DNA of 64,000 nt. It comes from Flavobacterium panacagri. Its GTDB lineage: Bacteria; Bacteroidota; Bacteroidia; Flavobacteriales; Flavobacteriaceae. The notes beneath the pieces are model-generated. The model saw only the letters and a list, made by a program, of their open reading frames with translations, was not told the origin of the DNA and did not search any database. The stretch covers positions 4,092,001 through 4,156,000 of the forward strand of contig NZ_CP119766.1 in NCBI RefSeq assembly GCF_030378165.1, in the 5' to 3' direction. The translations under genes were made by a program, and so were the position numbers. Below, one piece after another: positions 52,110 to 61,333 of this stretch; positions within the stretch are counted from its first letter, which is position 1; every line of letters begins with the position of its first letter.

Positions 52110-52589
52110 TTACATATTTTTGAAAATAGTATGCATCAAACGCTTCTTATCATTTATACTTTCCTCTAAAGAAATCATAGTTTCAGTTCTGTAAACACCA
52201 TCAATATCGTCAATCATGAAGATAACTTCTTTCGCGTGCTTAGTATCTTTTGCTCTAATTTTGCAAAAAATATTGAATTTCCCTGTAGTTACAGAAGCTA
52301 CAGTAACGAATGGAATTTGGTTAATTCGTTCTAATACAAATTTTGTCTGAGAGGTATTATTTAGAAATACACCCACATAAGCAATAAAAGAATACCCTAA
52401 TTTATCGTAATCTAAAGCTAAAGAAGACCCCATGATAATACCTGCGTCTTCCATCTTTTTTACTCTAACATGTACTGTCCCAGCAGATATCAATAATTTT
52501 TTTGCAATGTCAGTAAACGGAACTCTCGTATTGTCTATTAACATATCTAAAATCTGGTGATCTACTTCATCTAAACGAAATTTACTCAT
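52110..52589 (-). CDS. Lrp/AsnC-family regulator
   Basis: 159 residues. The N-terminal helix-turn-helix (about 5-60, DEVDHQILDMLIDNTRVPFT, LLISAGTVHVRVKKMEDAG) is followed by the RAM effector domain (about 70-150, SFIAYVGVFLNNTSQTKFV, VTTGKFNIFCKIRAKDTKHA). Such proteins are usually octameric regulators responding to amino acids. The neighbours do not identify a regulon; ppc lies downstream but behind a terminator. Single gene. Confidence 0.9.
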   Translation of the reverse strand: MSKFRLDEVDHQILDMLIDNTRVPFTDIAKKLLISAGTVHVRVKKMEDAGIIMGSSLALDYDKLGYSFIAYVGVFLNNTSQTKFVLERINQIPFVTVASVTTGKFNIFCKIRAKDTKHAKEVIFMIDDIDGVYRTETMISLEESINDKKRLMHTIFKNM

Positions 52590-52666
52590 AATTGTTTAAT
52601 TAATATTACTAATTGCTATTACAAAGTATAAAATTATATATAAAAAACAAGAAATTCACATAAAAA

Positions 52667-53821
52667 TTAACTTTTTATTAATCCGTTAACAAATTTAACA
52701 TTTTTATTTAAATAAAAATTTGCTATTTGACCCACTTTTGGAAAATTCGAGAAATCATCCGAATATTCTTCGCCTTTTGCGTCATATTCATAATGTCCAA
52801 AGAAATTTTCCAAATCACCTACTTCAACAATGTAGGCGTTAAAATGAATCTTATTTTCGATTAATTCTTCTTTGTATTGAGCGACAAAATTCGTAATAAT
52901 TTCGATACCATCATAATTTATTTTGACATTTTTATACATAAAATCATAAAAAACCACATTATTTTGTGAAATATTCAAATATTCACCAATTCGATTATTC
53001 ACTAAATCGTTTTCGGAAATTTGTTTGAAGCTCAAAATTAACGCGAAAAAGATGTACTTACGTGTAACTTCTCTATCGTAATCGCCTGGGTAATGTCCTG
53101 CTTCAAATAAAATGGTTGGAACTCCTAAATGTTGAAAAGTGTCTCCAATACAATTAATATTAAAAGAATCGTCAAAACGTCCAACCTGTCCTGGAATATA
53201 TTCCTGAAGCACCTTATTGATGCCTGCAATGATATTTATTGCTTTTTGTCTGTTCTCATTTACTTCTCTTTCTTCATTATAAGAAGGAGCTAAAAAAGAA
53301 ACAGTAGCAGGTTTTCCTTCAGTTCCTGCTCCAAATATTGTACGCTGATCGTGAAGGTTAAAACAATAGTGAGGTTTAAACTCTTCGAATACTTGACGTA
53401 AAACATTACTTTCTGGCTGCGTTAGATCTTGTGAATCACGATTCAAATCAATTTCGTTGGCATTTGCTCTGGTGTATAATCTGGCTCCATCCGGATTTAA
53501 TATCGGAATCCAGTAAAAAGTAAACGTGTTGAGCATTCTTTTGGCAAAATCAGTATCATCATTCAATAAATTGATAAAGTCAAATGATGCTTTAGTTGTG
53601 GTACTTTCGTTTCCGTGCATCTGAGACCATAAATATACTCGCGTTGGACCAGTACCAATTTGATAACTGTATATAGGTTCGCCTAAAACAGACTTTCCTA
53701 TAATTTGCACTTGGTTGTTGGTATTTAATCTATCTAAAATGGGTTGAATATGATCTAACGTCAAATATCTTCCAGATATACTCTGCTCTTTGTATTGTAT
53801 AAAAAGATTTTCTAAATTCAT
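52667..53821 (-). CDS. M14-family zinc carboxypeptidase-like protein
   Basis: 384 residues from the ATG at 53821; a TTG seven codons upstream overlaps the -7 box and is rejected. Zinc ligands His69 and Glu72 (SQMHGNESTTTKAS) and a later His in CFNLHDQRTIFGAG. DLNRDSQDL gives the substrate Arg, and Glu of LFEAGHYPGDYDREV is the catalytic base. No signal peptide is visible, so the protein may be cytoplasmic. The M14 fold removes C-terminal residues or modifies peptidoglycan peptides; the substrate is unknown. Confidence 0.88.
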   Translation of the reverse strand: MNLENLFIQYKEQSISGRYLTLDHIQPILDRLNTNNQVQIIGKSVLGEPIYSYQIGTGPTRVYLWSQMHGNESTTTKASFDFINLLNDDTDFAKRMLNTFTFYWIPILNPDGARLYTRANANEIDLNRDSQDLTQPESNVLRQVFEEFKPHYCFNLHDQRTIFGAGTEGKPATVSFLAPSYNEEREVNENRQKAINIIAGINKVLQEYIPGQVGRFDDSFNINCIGDTFQHLGVPTILFEAGHYPGDYDREVTRKYIFFALILSFKQISENDLVNNRIGEYLNISQNNVVFYDFMYKNVKINYDGIEIITNFVAQYKEELIENKIHFNAYIVEVGDLENFFGHYEYDAKGEEYSDDFSNFPKVGQIANFYLNKNVKFVNGLIKS

Positions 53822-53839
53822 TATGTTTTGATTAGTTGA

Positions 53840-53847
53840 CAAAAGTA
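53840..53847 (-). promoter_or_regulatory. -7 box of the M14 gene
   Basis: TACTTTTG on the minus strand, 19 bp before the ATG at 53821. The start must lie downstream of it. Confidence 0.5.
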
Positions 53848-54000
53848 AAGATCTTTATTTGTACAATTATAAAACCCCGAAAGCTTTAACAATTTAATAG
53901 TGTAACCATTTTTTTGAAACAACAACTGAATTTGTTATTGTAAAATTCTAATCTTTATAAAAAGTATATTTATGCCTCATTTTTCCTAATTGAAAAATTA

Positions 54001-54057
54001 GCGCGTATTTGGAGATTGGTACAGAAAATTTTCAAATACGCGATTCTCGCGCGTTTG
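54001..54057. other. Compact structured segment with three mutually complementary arms
   Basis: CGCGTATTTG (54002-54011), CAAATACGCG (54033-54042) and CGCGCGTTTG (54048-54057) lie in a 57-bp stretch. The middle arm can pair with either neighbour. GC-rich CGCG blocks are unusual in this AT-rich DNA. It is the only feature between the plsC-like gene end and the M14 promoter; function unknown. Confidence 0.5.
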
Positions 54058-54072
54058 AAAAAAATGTCAGTT

Positions 54073-54624
54073 TTACAATTTAATGCCGTTCTCAGGAATT
54101 TTACCCAAAACTCCTTCATAATGTTTTTTCAAAACTTCGAAATCGGCTTCATAATTTCCCGTTGGATAAAATGGCTCTCCAAGATTTACCTCTTTTTTTC
54201 CCCAGTCAAAAGCTACGGGAACAATTGGCACTTTTGCTTTAAGTGCTATAAAATAAAATCCGGTTTTGATTTCTGTGACTGCTTTTCGAGTTCCTTCTGG
54301 TGCCACAGCCAAACGAAAGATTTCTTTGCGTTCAAAAATTGCGGCGATAGAATCTACTTTATTCAATCCGCCTGAACGATCCAAAGGTTCTCCGCCAACA
54401 TTTCTAAAATAATAGCCAAAAGGAAACCTAAATAACTCTTTCTTTCCTACCCAATTCATTTGTAATCCAGAAATACCTCGTGTAAAAAGTCCTATATAAA
54501 AGTCATGATTACTGGTATGGGGCATTACCATTAGTATACATTTTTTTATTTCGGCATTTTTCAATCCTATTATCTTCCAGCCCATTAGCTTAAAGAATAA
54601 GAATTTATATAATAGTTTTTTCAT
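54073..54624 (-). CDS. 1-acyl-sn-glycerol-3-phosphate acyltransferase-like protein (PlsC family)
   Basis: 183 residues. The acyltransferase motif HTSNHD in MPHTSNHDFYIGL and the second motif PEGTR in VAPEGTRKAVTE are both present, and the hydrophobic segment around LMGWKIIG is typical of these peripheral membrane enzymes. The protein is short compared with PlsC (about 240), and the substrate may be a lipid other than lysophosphatidate. It diverges from the methyltransferase-like gene at 54689 with 64 bp between them. Confidence 0.82.
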   Translation of the reverse strand: MKKLLYKFLFFKLMGWKIIGLKNAEIKKCILMVMPHTSNHDFYIGLFTRGISGLQMNWVGKKELFRFPFGYYFRNVGGEPLDRSGGLNKVDSIAAIFERKEIFRLAVAPEGTRKAVTEIKTGFYFIALKAKVPIVPVAFDWGKKEVNLGEPFYPTGNYEADFEVLKKHYEGVLGKIPENGIKL

Positions 54625-54688
54625 TAAAGATGTAATATTTGATGCAAAATAAAAGATTTAATGGTAAATTTGAGTAAAAGCATACAAA

Positions 54689-55354
54689 ATGATTCGAAAA
54701 TTTTTCAGTTACATTATCCCCATAAAAATATTTAAAAAGAAATCAGCTAGAAGCAAAATGATCGAAGTTACCTGGGCAAACGGTGAATTGGTTTTGGATA
54801 CTGAAAATACAAATTATTCCTATGGAAGCTTACAACGTATATTAAGGTACGGACTTCGAAATATAGGTTACGAGAATATTCTAAAAATGGATCATATTTT
54901 ATTACTAGGGGTTGCCGGCGGAAGCGTTGTTAAAACCTTAGTAGATGAAATTGAATATAAAGAAAAAATAACGGGTGTTGAGATCGATCCAGAAATGATT
55001 CAAATTGCAAATAAGTATTTCAACCTCCATCAGATTAAACAATTAGAAGTGGTTATTGATGATGCTTTTGAATTTGTATTAAAAACAAAAGACAGATATA
55101 ACCTCATTATCATTGATATTTTTGAAGATACAAATATGCCTAACTTTTTGTTTCAGAAGTTTTTTCTAGATAAAATCTGTACCTTATTAAAAGATAATGG
55201 TTATGTTTTATTCAATACCATGATTTTGGATGAAGCGCATAATGTTAGAAACCGAAAATATATTTCGGAAGTAAATTCAGAGCTTTTTACTACTAAAATG
55301 CTTCCTCGAATTGAAGTGCACAACGAAATAATAATTATAAATAAAGTAGCCTAA
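54689..55354 (+). CDS. Spermidine-synthase-like SAM-fold protein
   Basis: 221 residues. Motif I is HILLLGVAGGSVVKTL, followed by VEIDPEMIQIANKYF and DDAFEFVLKTK, and LIIIDIFEDTNMP. These are the nucleotide-fold blocks of the spermine/spermidine synthase group, but the aminopropyl-transfer loop is not clearly kept, so a methyltransferase or inactive relative is possible. It heads an operon with an M23 peptidase gene 5 bp downstream. Confidence 0.78.
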   Translation: MIRKFFSYIIPIKIFKKKSARSKMIEVTWANGELVLDTENTNYSYGSLQRILRYGLRNIGYENILKMDHILLLGVAGGSVVKTLVDEIEYKEKITGVEIDPEMIQIANKYFNLHQIKQLEVVIDDAFEFVLKTKDRYNLIIIDIFEDTNMPNFLFQKFFLDKICTLLKDNGYVLFNTMILDEAHNVRNRKYISEVNSELFTTKMLPRIEVHNEIIIINKVA

Positions 55355-55358
55355 TTTC

Positions 55359-56036
55359 ATGAGACCTCTTACCTCCATATTAAATGCCTTACCCCCTACT
55401 AAAATAATTGATGAAACTATTAGTATTTCAGAATACACGCCTATTAATCTATCCGTTTCCAATAAGGAACTGATTGATGCAGGGTTGGATACATCAGAAG
55501 ATTTTGAAAAGTACATTACAAATTATCTGGAAAGAAAAAATGCCAAAGTTGCTTTTGGTGGTTATATAGAAGGGCGTTTTTTGTATCAGAGAAGTTCTAT
55601 TTTTTTGAATGAATCTAAACCAGAACGAAATATTCATATTGGTTTAGATTTATGGGCCGATGCTGGAACGACTGTTATCGCAGCATTGGACGGGAAGGTT
55701 CATAGTTTTAAAAATAACATCGGGTTGGGTGATTATGGGCCAACTATAATTTTGGAACATAAAGTAGAAAATGAAAAATTTTATACTTTATATGGACATT
55801 TGTCGTTAGAAAGTATAGAAAACTTAACGATCGGAGACTGTTTCAAAAAAGGCGAGAAGATTGCGTCCTTAGGAAAAGCTTCAGTAAATGGCGATTATGC
55901 ACCGCATCTCCATTTTCAAATCATACACAATATCGAAAATTACTGGGGAGATTATCCTGGAGTCTGCAATACAAAAGACCTGAATTTTTATATTGAAAAT
56001 TGTCCCGATCCTAACTTATTATTAAAAATTACTTAA
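55359..56036 (+). CDS. M23-family metallopeptidase (LytM-like)
   Basis: 225 residues. Zinc ligands His93 and Asp97 (HIGLDLWADAG), YGH (His147) and the PHLHF motif (His185) give the complete LytM site of peptidoglycan-cleaving or LPS/peptide-trimming enzymes. No N-terminal signal peptide or membrane helix is visible, which is unusual for a cell-wall enzyme; the export route or a cytoplasmic role is open. It lies between the spermidine-synthase-like gene and two envelope protein genes. Confidence 0.83.
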   Translation: MRPLTSILNALPPTKIIDETISISEYTPINLSVSNKELIDAGLDTSEDFEKYITNYLERKNAKVAFGGYIEGRFLYQRSSIFLNESKPERNIHIGLDLWADAGTTVIAALDGKVHSFKNNIGLGDYGPTIILEHKVENEKFYTLYGHLSLESIENLTIGDCFKKGEKIASLGKASVNGDYAPHLHFQIIHNIENYWGDYPGVCNTKDLNFYIENCPDPNLLLKIT

Positions 56037-56042
56037 ATAGTT

Positions 56043-56519
56043 ATGAAGAAAGCAGGATTGATTATATGTTTGTTATTATTAATTGGATGTAAATCTAAAA
56101 CAGTAAGCAGAGATACTGAAGATTTAAAAATAAAAAAAGTTTCGGGAGCTGAAATAAATGCAAATCAACAGCAAAAAGCGTATGACTTAGGAAAAAGAGT
56201 GCTGATGACTTGTAATACTTCAAAATTTAAACCTTTTAATGAAACTGAAGTAACCAAATCGGTAATGGAAAATACAACCGAGGAACGTTTAACTAAGACC
56301 TGTCAAAGGTTTAGACAGTATTATGGAAATTTTATAGATTTAAAACTGGATGGAGTTTACAAAACCAAACAAGAAGTCATTTACCGCTATCACGCTTTAT
56401 ATAGCAAAAAAGTAGCGAACAAAGAATTGAGAGTCTTTGTAAATGATGAAAATCTCATTTCGTCCATAAAATCAATGGACTGGGATGAAAAATTTGATGC
56501 TAAATTGGCTAATCAATAA
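56043..56519 (+). CDS. Lipoprotein of unknown function
   Basis: 158 residues with a lipobox (LLLIGC, Cys about 16). The rest contains GKRVLMTCNTSKFKPFNETE, ENTTEERLTKTCQRFRQYYG and VIYRYHALYSKKVANKELRV, a small alpha/beta domain with two Cys. It resembles the DUF3887-like cystatin/NTF2 proteins that hang from the outer membrane, but not firmly. It begins 7 bp after the M23 gene. Confidence 0.68.
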   Translation: MKKAGLIICLLLLIGCKSKTVSRDTEDLKIKKVSGAEINANQQQKAYDLGKRVLMTCNTSKFKPFNETEVTKSVMENTTEERLTKTCQRFRQYYGNFIDLKLDGVYKTKQEVIYRYHALYSKKVANKELRVFVNDENLISSIKSMDWDEKFDAKLANQ

Positions 56520-56528
56520 ATTAAAAAT

Positions 56529-57053
56529 ATGAATTTTAAATTACCCCTTCTTCTATTATTGTTCATTTCGACATTTGCAAAAGCACAGCAAGCTATAAGT
56601 ATAAAAGGTTCATCTCCTTTTCCTGCAACTCAGGAATATACTTTTATCTGCGAAAAATATGCTTATACAGGTGAAGCCAAGATTCAAATAGCAAAAACAG
56701 ATAAAGGCGGTATTTTAAAAATCACAATTGATACAGCAAACGACAAAGCCCGAATTGCCGGCGGTTTGTATGTAGATTTGGCCAATGCCGATGTGATTGC
56801 CTGTACCGATAAAAATGTAAAAGAATCAGCGGAAGGAAAAACAACTTCCTATTATTATTTTACTCCCGCAGAATGGTTAAAATTGAAAAAGACCGACATT
56901 TATGCTGTTCGATTTATAATAGCTGGAGGTTCAAATGATTTTGGAAACCAGACTGGTTATTTTACCGCTTATAATAAAATGAATTATTTCTCGACAGCAT
57001 TTGATAAAAGCAAAAAAACATTTGATACAGCTAAAGAAATTAGTGTTTTGTAA
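56529..57053 (+). CDS. Secreted hypothetical protein
   Basis: 174 residues with a signal peptide ending STFAKAQ. The mature protein is strand-rich (YTFICEKYAYTGEAKIQIAK, GILKITIDTANDKARIAGGL, KTDIYAVRFIIAGGSNDFGN), with a beta-sandwich-like look. No family recognised. It lies 10 bp after the lipoprotein gene and belongs to the same operon. Confidence 0.68.
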   Translation: MNFKLPLLLLLFISTFAKAQQAISIKGSSPFPATQEYTFICEKYAYTGEAKIQIAKTDKGGILKITIDTANDKARIAGGLYVDLANADVIACTDKNVKESAEGKTTSYYYFTPAEWLKLKKTDIYAVRFIIAGGSNDFGNQTGYFTAYNKMNYFSTAFDKSKKTFDTAKEISVL

Positions 57054-57101
57054 TGATTTTTGAATCTAATAAATCTTTATATTTAACATTAAAAATTTCC
57101 T

Positions 57102-57572
57102 ATGAATTCAAATGAAACCCTAATAACAAAATTTTATACTGCTTTTGCTAATGCTGATGCCAAGACAATGAGCGAATGTTATCATCCAAAAGTTCATTTT
57201 ATTGATCCAGCTTTTGGTTTACTTAAAGAAGGTCAGGTTTCAAAAATGTGGGAAATGTTGCTTTCAAAAAGCAAAGGGAATTTAAAAATTGAGTTTTCCA
57301 ATGTAAAAGCGGACGATTCTACCGGTTCTGCCAATTGGGTTGCTACTTATAATTTTAGCAAGACAAATAGAAATGTGATTAATAAAATTAGAGCCGAATT
57401 TGTTTTTCAAGATGGACTAATTATTAAACATACTGATAATTTTGATGTATGGAAATGGTCTAAACAAGCCTTTGGTCCTATGGGGTATTTACTTGGCTGG
57501 ACAGGTTTCTTTCAGAAAAAAGTACAGAAACAAGCTTTGTTATCACTACAAAAGTTTCAGGAATCTAAATAA
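57102..57572 (+). CDS. NTF2-like (SnoaL-type) protein
   Basis: 156 residues, cytoplasmic. The cone fold is shown by LITKFYTAFANADAKTMSEC, YHPKVHFIDPAFGLLKEGQV, and SANWVATYNFSKTNRNVINK leading to LIIKHTDNFDVWKWSKQA. Binding or isomerase-type chemistry is possible (DNFDVW). It follows the envelope genes by 48 bp and may be their last operon member. Confidence 0.82.
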   Translation: MNSNETLITKFYTAFANADAKTMSECYHPKVHFIDPAFGLLKEGQVSKMWEMLLSKSKGNLKIEFSNVKADDSTGSANWVATYNFSKTNRNVINKIRAEFVFQDGLIIKHTDNFDVWKWSKQAFGPMGYLLGWTGFFQKKVQKQALLSLQKFQESK

Positions 57573-57691
57573 TATCTTCATTAAAAACTTTAATTTCCAA
57601 TAAGTTTTTTAATCAATATCTGCCTTTTTGCCCGATTATATTTATTTTGTTGCTTATTGTTTTTTGCTAAAAGTGTAAATCTCAAATACTG

Positions 57692-59434
57692 ATGAAGGAT
57701 ATCGTACACAAAAAATTAAATCAATTACAGGCAACTGCAATCTGTGGCAATGATATTAGTTCTTCCTGTCTCTATGTATCAGCTTTAACGATATTATATG
57801 CAGGGCAATATGCTTGGATTTCACTGCTTATTGTTGCTGTTGTTTTATTTCTTTTCAGAAAAATTTATGGAGAAGTTGTAGGCGCAATTCCATTAAATGG
57901 TGGAGCCTACAATGTTCTATTAAATACATCTACTAAAAGATTAGCTTCATTAGCGGCCACACTGACAGTCTTGTCTTATATGGCTACAGCAGTTATTTCA
58001 GCCTCAGAAGGAATGCATTATTTACATGGAATTTTCGAAGGCTTAAATGTGACAATTGCAACCGTTGTTGTTTTGGTTTTATTTACTGGTTTAGCCATCT
58101 TAGGAATCGGAGAATCGGCATTTGTAGCTGTTATAATCTTCCTTACACACATTGGAACATTAAGTCTATTGGTTTTAGCTTCCATTTGGTTTGTTCTCAC
58201 TCACGGTTTAGATACTTTTCATATCAACTGGCATACTCCTATTGCTTACGAAAGTATCAAAACAGCACTTTTTCTAGGATTTTCGGCAGCAATGCTGGGG
58301 ATTTCAGGTTTTGAAAGTTCTGCCAACTTTGTCGAAGAACAGGAACACGGCGTTTTTCCAAAAACACTTCGAAACATGTGGGGAATTGTCAGTTTCTTCA
58401 ATCCAGTTATTGCTATTTTATTAATTAGTGTTATTCCGTTAACAGAAGTTGGCGAAAACAAAGAATCGCTTTTAGCACATTTAGGGCAAACTACTGGTGG
58501 AGCATGGCTAGCTTGGCTTATTTCTATAGATGCCGTTATGGTGCTCTGTGGAGCGGTTTTAACTTCGTTTGTTGGAGTTTCTGGACTTTTAAACCGAATG
58601 ACTTTAGATCGAATTCTTCCAAATTATTTTCTTAAAACCAACAAAAGAGGAGCGCATTATAGAATTGTCATTAGTTTTTTAATTCTTTGTATCTCTGTAC
58701 TTTTTGCAACAAGTGGACATTTAGAATCATTGGCAGGAGTATATACTTTTTCATTTCTAGCCGTAATGGCTTTATTCGGGATTGGGAATTTACTTTTAAA
58801 GTATAAACGAAAAAAACTTCCAAGACCAGAACGTGCTCGTGGCATTGCAGTTGTGGCTGCGGTAAGTTTTGTTATAGTGGCATTTATAGGGAATATGAAA
58901 CTGAATATTAATTCGTTTTATACTTTTCTCCAATATATGATTCCAGCTTTGCTATTTATTGGGATCATGCTAAATCGTGTTATGCTGATCCGATTGTTGA
59001 TTGAAGCTTTAGAATATTTCTACCAGCCACTTAGAAAAATGGTAATTATAAGTAATCGTTATCTGCAGAATTTAAGTTCACAAATTAATTCGCAGGAATT
59101 TGTGTTTTTTACAAAGGGAGACGATATCACAATTTTAAACAAAGTTTTGCAATATGTTGAAGACAATGAAACAACAAAAAAACTAAAAATTGTTCATGTC
59201 AAAAACGACGCAACGACTAATGAAGCTCTTAAAAAAGATCTTGAAGTCTTAGACCGCGCCTATGATGGACTCGATATAGAATATTTAGAAATTCAAGGTG
59301 TTTTTGGGCCTGAAATAATTGATGAGCTTTCTCAAAAATGGAAAATTCCAAAAAACTTTATGTTTATTGGCTCACCAGGAAATAAGTTTTCCTATCGCGT
59401 TTCAGACCTTGGCGGAGTACGTTTGATTATGTAA
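57692..59434 (+). CDS. APC-superfamily amino acid permease with C-terminal cytoplasmic domain
   Basis: 580 residues. About twelve hydrophobic helices span the first ~440 residues, beginning with the substrate-binding glycine stretch ISSSCLYVSALTIL and GAIPLNGGAYNVLL. The remaining ~130 residues (KGDDITILNKVLQYVEDNET to VSDLGGVRLIM) form a soluble alpha/beta domain, probably of the universal-stress-protein type and possibly regulatory. Amino acid or amine import is likely; the substrate is not evident. Confidence 0.83.
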   Translation: MKDIVHKKLNQLQATAICGNDISSSCLYVSALTILYAGQYAWISLLIVAVVLFLFRKIYGEVVGAIPLNGGAYNVLLNTSTKRLASLAATLTVLSYMATAVISASEGMHYLHGIFEGLNVTIATVVVLVLFTGLAILGIGESAFVAVIIFLTHIGTLSLLVLASIWFVLTHGLDTFHINWHTPIAYESIKTALFLGFSAAMLGISGFESSANFVEEQEHGVFPKTLRNMWGIVSFFNPVIAILLISVIPLTEVGENKESLLAHLGQTTGGAWLAWLISIDAVMVLCGAVLTSFVGVSGLLNRMTLDRILPNYFLKTNKRGAHYRIVISFLILCISVLFATSGHLESLAGVYTFSFLAVMALFGIGNLLLKYKRKKLPRPERARGIAVVAAVSFVIVAFIGNMKLNINSFYTFLQYMIPALLFIGIMLNRVMLIRLLIEALEYFYQPLRKMVIISNRYLQNLSSQINSQEFVFFTKGDDITILNKVLQYVEDNETTKKLKIVHVKNDATTNEALKKDLEVLDRAYDGLDIEYLEIQGVFGPEIIDELSQKWKIPKNFMFIGSPGNKFSYRVSDLGGVRLIM

Positions 59435-59469
59435 TTTTTTAAGGAGCAGAAACACTTGTTTTCTAATAA

Positions 59470-59536
59470 CTTCCAGTCCCGCTATCCACTTTATCTTTTA
59501 TGGTGAACCCCACCATAAAAGGATACCGTTTCTATC
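59470..59536 (+). ncRNA. Probable structured repeat or RNA element
   Basis: A GC-richer block in the gap between the APC gene and the convergent aminotransferase. The core CTTTTATGGTG and CACCATAAAAG form a perfect 11-bp hairpin (59495-59521), enclosed by partly complementary AGTCCCGCTAT (59475-59485) and ATCGGGGCT (59533-59541). I recall closely similar sequences beginning CTTCCAGTCCCGCTATCC in many Flavobacterium intergenic regions. It could match a known flavobacterial RNA motif; only a covariance search would tell. Confidence 0.5.
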
Positions 59537-59574
59537 GGGGCTAAACTATAAACATTCATTTCTAAAAAAACAAT

Positions 59575-59604
59575 AAACCCGATAGCGTTCAGACTATCGG
59601 GTTT
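59575..59604. terminator. Bidirectional terminator
   Basis: AAACCCGATAG and CTATCGGGTTT form an 11-bp stem with an 8-base loop between the APC gene and the convergent aminotransferase gene. Confidence 0.85.
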
Positions 59605-59663
59605 GCATTTTATATAACAGCGTTCTTTAGGTAAATCTTTGCTGCTGATCGGTTAAACAAAAA

Positions 59664-61151
59664 CTAAGATTTAAACCAGCTCTCTACTAATTCATCTTCA
59701 AATGAGGTAGCGTCTTTATGAATAAATTCATTTCTGCTTTTGTCATAAGAATAATCCAAAGCCCATTCTTTATGATTCGCTGCCATTTCTTTAATACTTT
59801 GACATACAAAAGCAATCTCTTTGTCAGTAGTTGTTGGGTGAATTGACATTCTAATCCATCCCGGTTTTTTGATTAAATCACCAATTGTAATTTCATTAAC
59901 CAGTTTATTAGAAGTTTCCTGATCAACATGTAATAGATAATGTCCATAAGTTCCAGCACAGCTGCATCCTCCCCTAGTTTGGATTCCGAAGCGGTCATTT
60001 AGAATTTTTACTCCTAAATTAAAATGGAGATCATCAATAAAAAACGAAATTACTCCAAGACGCTCTTTATGCTGTCCAGCTAAAATTTTAATATTTGAAA
60101 TAGTTTCTAATTCGCTGAAAACATAGTCAACGATTTCGTGCTCACGCTGCATAATGTTTTCGATTCCCATTTCTTCTTTCAGTTCAATAGCCAAAGCCGT
60201 TTTTATAACTTGAAGGAAACCTGGAGTCCCGCCATCTTCACGATCTTCAATATTGTCAATGTATTTATGTTCTCCCCAAGGATTTGTCCAGCTTACAGTT
60301 CCTCCGCCAGGACAATCAGGAATCATATTATTGTACAATTTTTTATTAAAAATTAACACACCAGAAGTTCCAGGACCACCTAAAAATTTATGAGGAGACA
60401 TAAAAACAGCGTCCAGATAAGACTCAGGATCAACAGGATGCATATCTACTTCCACATAAGGTCCTGAACAAGCAAAATCTACAAAACAAACACCGTTATA
60501 TTGGTGCATTAATTTTGCTGCTTCATGAAAAGGAGTTCTTAATCCCGTAACATTGGAGCAAGCCGTAATCGAAGCAATTTTAATGGTTCTATCGCTATAT
60601 TTTTCTAACAAAGCTTCAAGACTTTCCAAACTAAAAAGTCCTTTTTCACAAGACGGAATAATTTCAACATCTGCAATAGTTTCTAGCCATGAAGTTTGAT
60701 TAGAATGATGTTCCATATGCGAAATAAAAACGATTGGTTTCTTTTCGGCAGGAACATTTGTAAAGCTTTTCAAATTTTCAGGAATTTTTAAACCTAAAAT
60801 ACGCTGAAATTTATTAATAACTCCAGTCATACCCGTTCCGTCAGTAATTAAAACATCGTCACTATTTGCATTGGCATGACGTTTAATAATATGTCTGGCA
60901 TGATGATAGGCTTTTGTCATAGCAGTACCAGAAACAGTAGTCTCAGTATGTGTATTGGCTACAAAAGGGCCAAATTCGTTCAATAATTTTTCTTCAATTG
61001 GACGATACAATCTTCCACTGGCAGTCCAGTCAGTATAAACGATTGATTTTCTGCCATAAGGTGACGTAAATTCCTGATTTATACCGACAATATTCTGTCT
61101 AAATTCCTGAAAATAAGTTTCAAGTGTGATGGTACTATTTTTGCTATTCAT
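59664..61151 (-). CDS. Class V aminotransferase-fold protein (cysteine-desulfurase-like)
   Basis: 495 residues, longer than IscS/SufS (about 400). PLP fold shown by VLITDGTGMTGVINKFQRIL, the PLP-aspartate block VCFVDFACSGPYVEVDMHP, the lysine loop in SPHKFLGGPGTS, and the region GIQTRGGCSCAGTYGHYLL. The double Cys in GGCSCAG could act as a sulfur-bearing loop, but it is not in the usual desulfurase position, so a desulfurase, lyase or other role is open. A -7 box TATATTTG lies 24 bp before the start. Confidence 0.83.
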   Translation of the reverse strand: MNSKNSTITLETYFQEFRQNIVGINQEFTSPYGRKSIVYTDWTASGRLYRPIEEKLLNEFGPFVANTHTETTVSGTAMTKAYHHARHIIKRHANANSDDVLITDGTGMTGVINKFQRILGLKIPENLKSFTNVPAEKKPIVFISHMEHHSNQTSWLETIADVEIIPSCEKGLFSLESLEALLEKYSDRTIKIASITACSNVTGLRTPFHEAAKLMHQYNGVCFVDFACSGPYVEVDMHPVDPESYLDAVFMSPHKFLGGPGTSGVLIFNKKLYNNMIPDCPGGGTVSWTNPWGEHKYIDNIEDREDGGTPGFLQVIKTALAIELKEEMGIENIMQREHEIVDYVFSELETISNIKILAGQHKERLGVISFFIDDLHFNLGVKILNDRFGIQTRGGCSCAGTYGHYLLHVDQETSNKLVNEITIGDLIKKPGWIRMSIHPTTTDKEIAFVCQSIKEMAANHKEWALDYSYDKSRNEFIHKDATSFEDELVESWFKS

Positions 61152-61174
61152 TAGTTGTGCCTTGTGTTTGACTG

Positions 61175-61182
61175 CAAATATA
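61175..61182 (-). promoter_or_regulatory. -7 box of the class V aminotransferase gene
   Basis: TATATTTG on the minus strand 24 bp before the ATG at 61151, matching TAnnTTTG; the -33 element is poor. Confidence 0.5.
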
Positions 61183-61333
61183 TCGTTTTTTTATAAAATT
61201 GCGAATTTATCAATAGCAAACTTCAAACATTACATTCCTGTTGGATATATTTAGCTAAAAGAACTATTTTTTAACAAATTATCATAATATCCTATCGAAT
61301 TAATAGGCAATAAACAAACAGAAAGTATTATTT

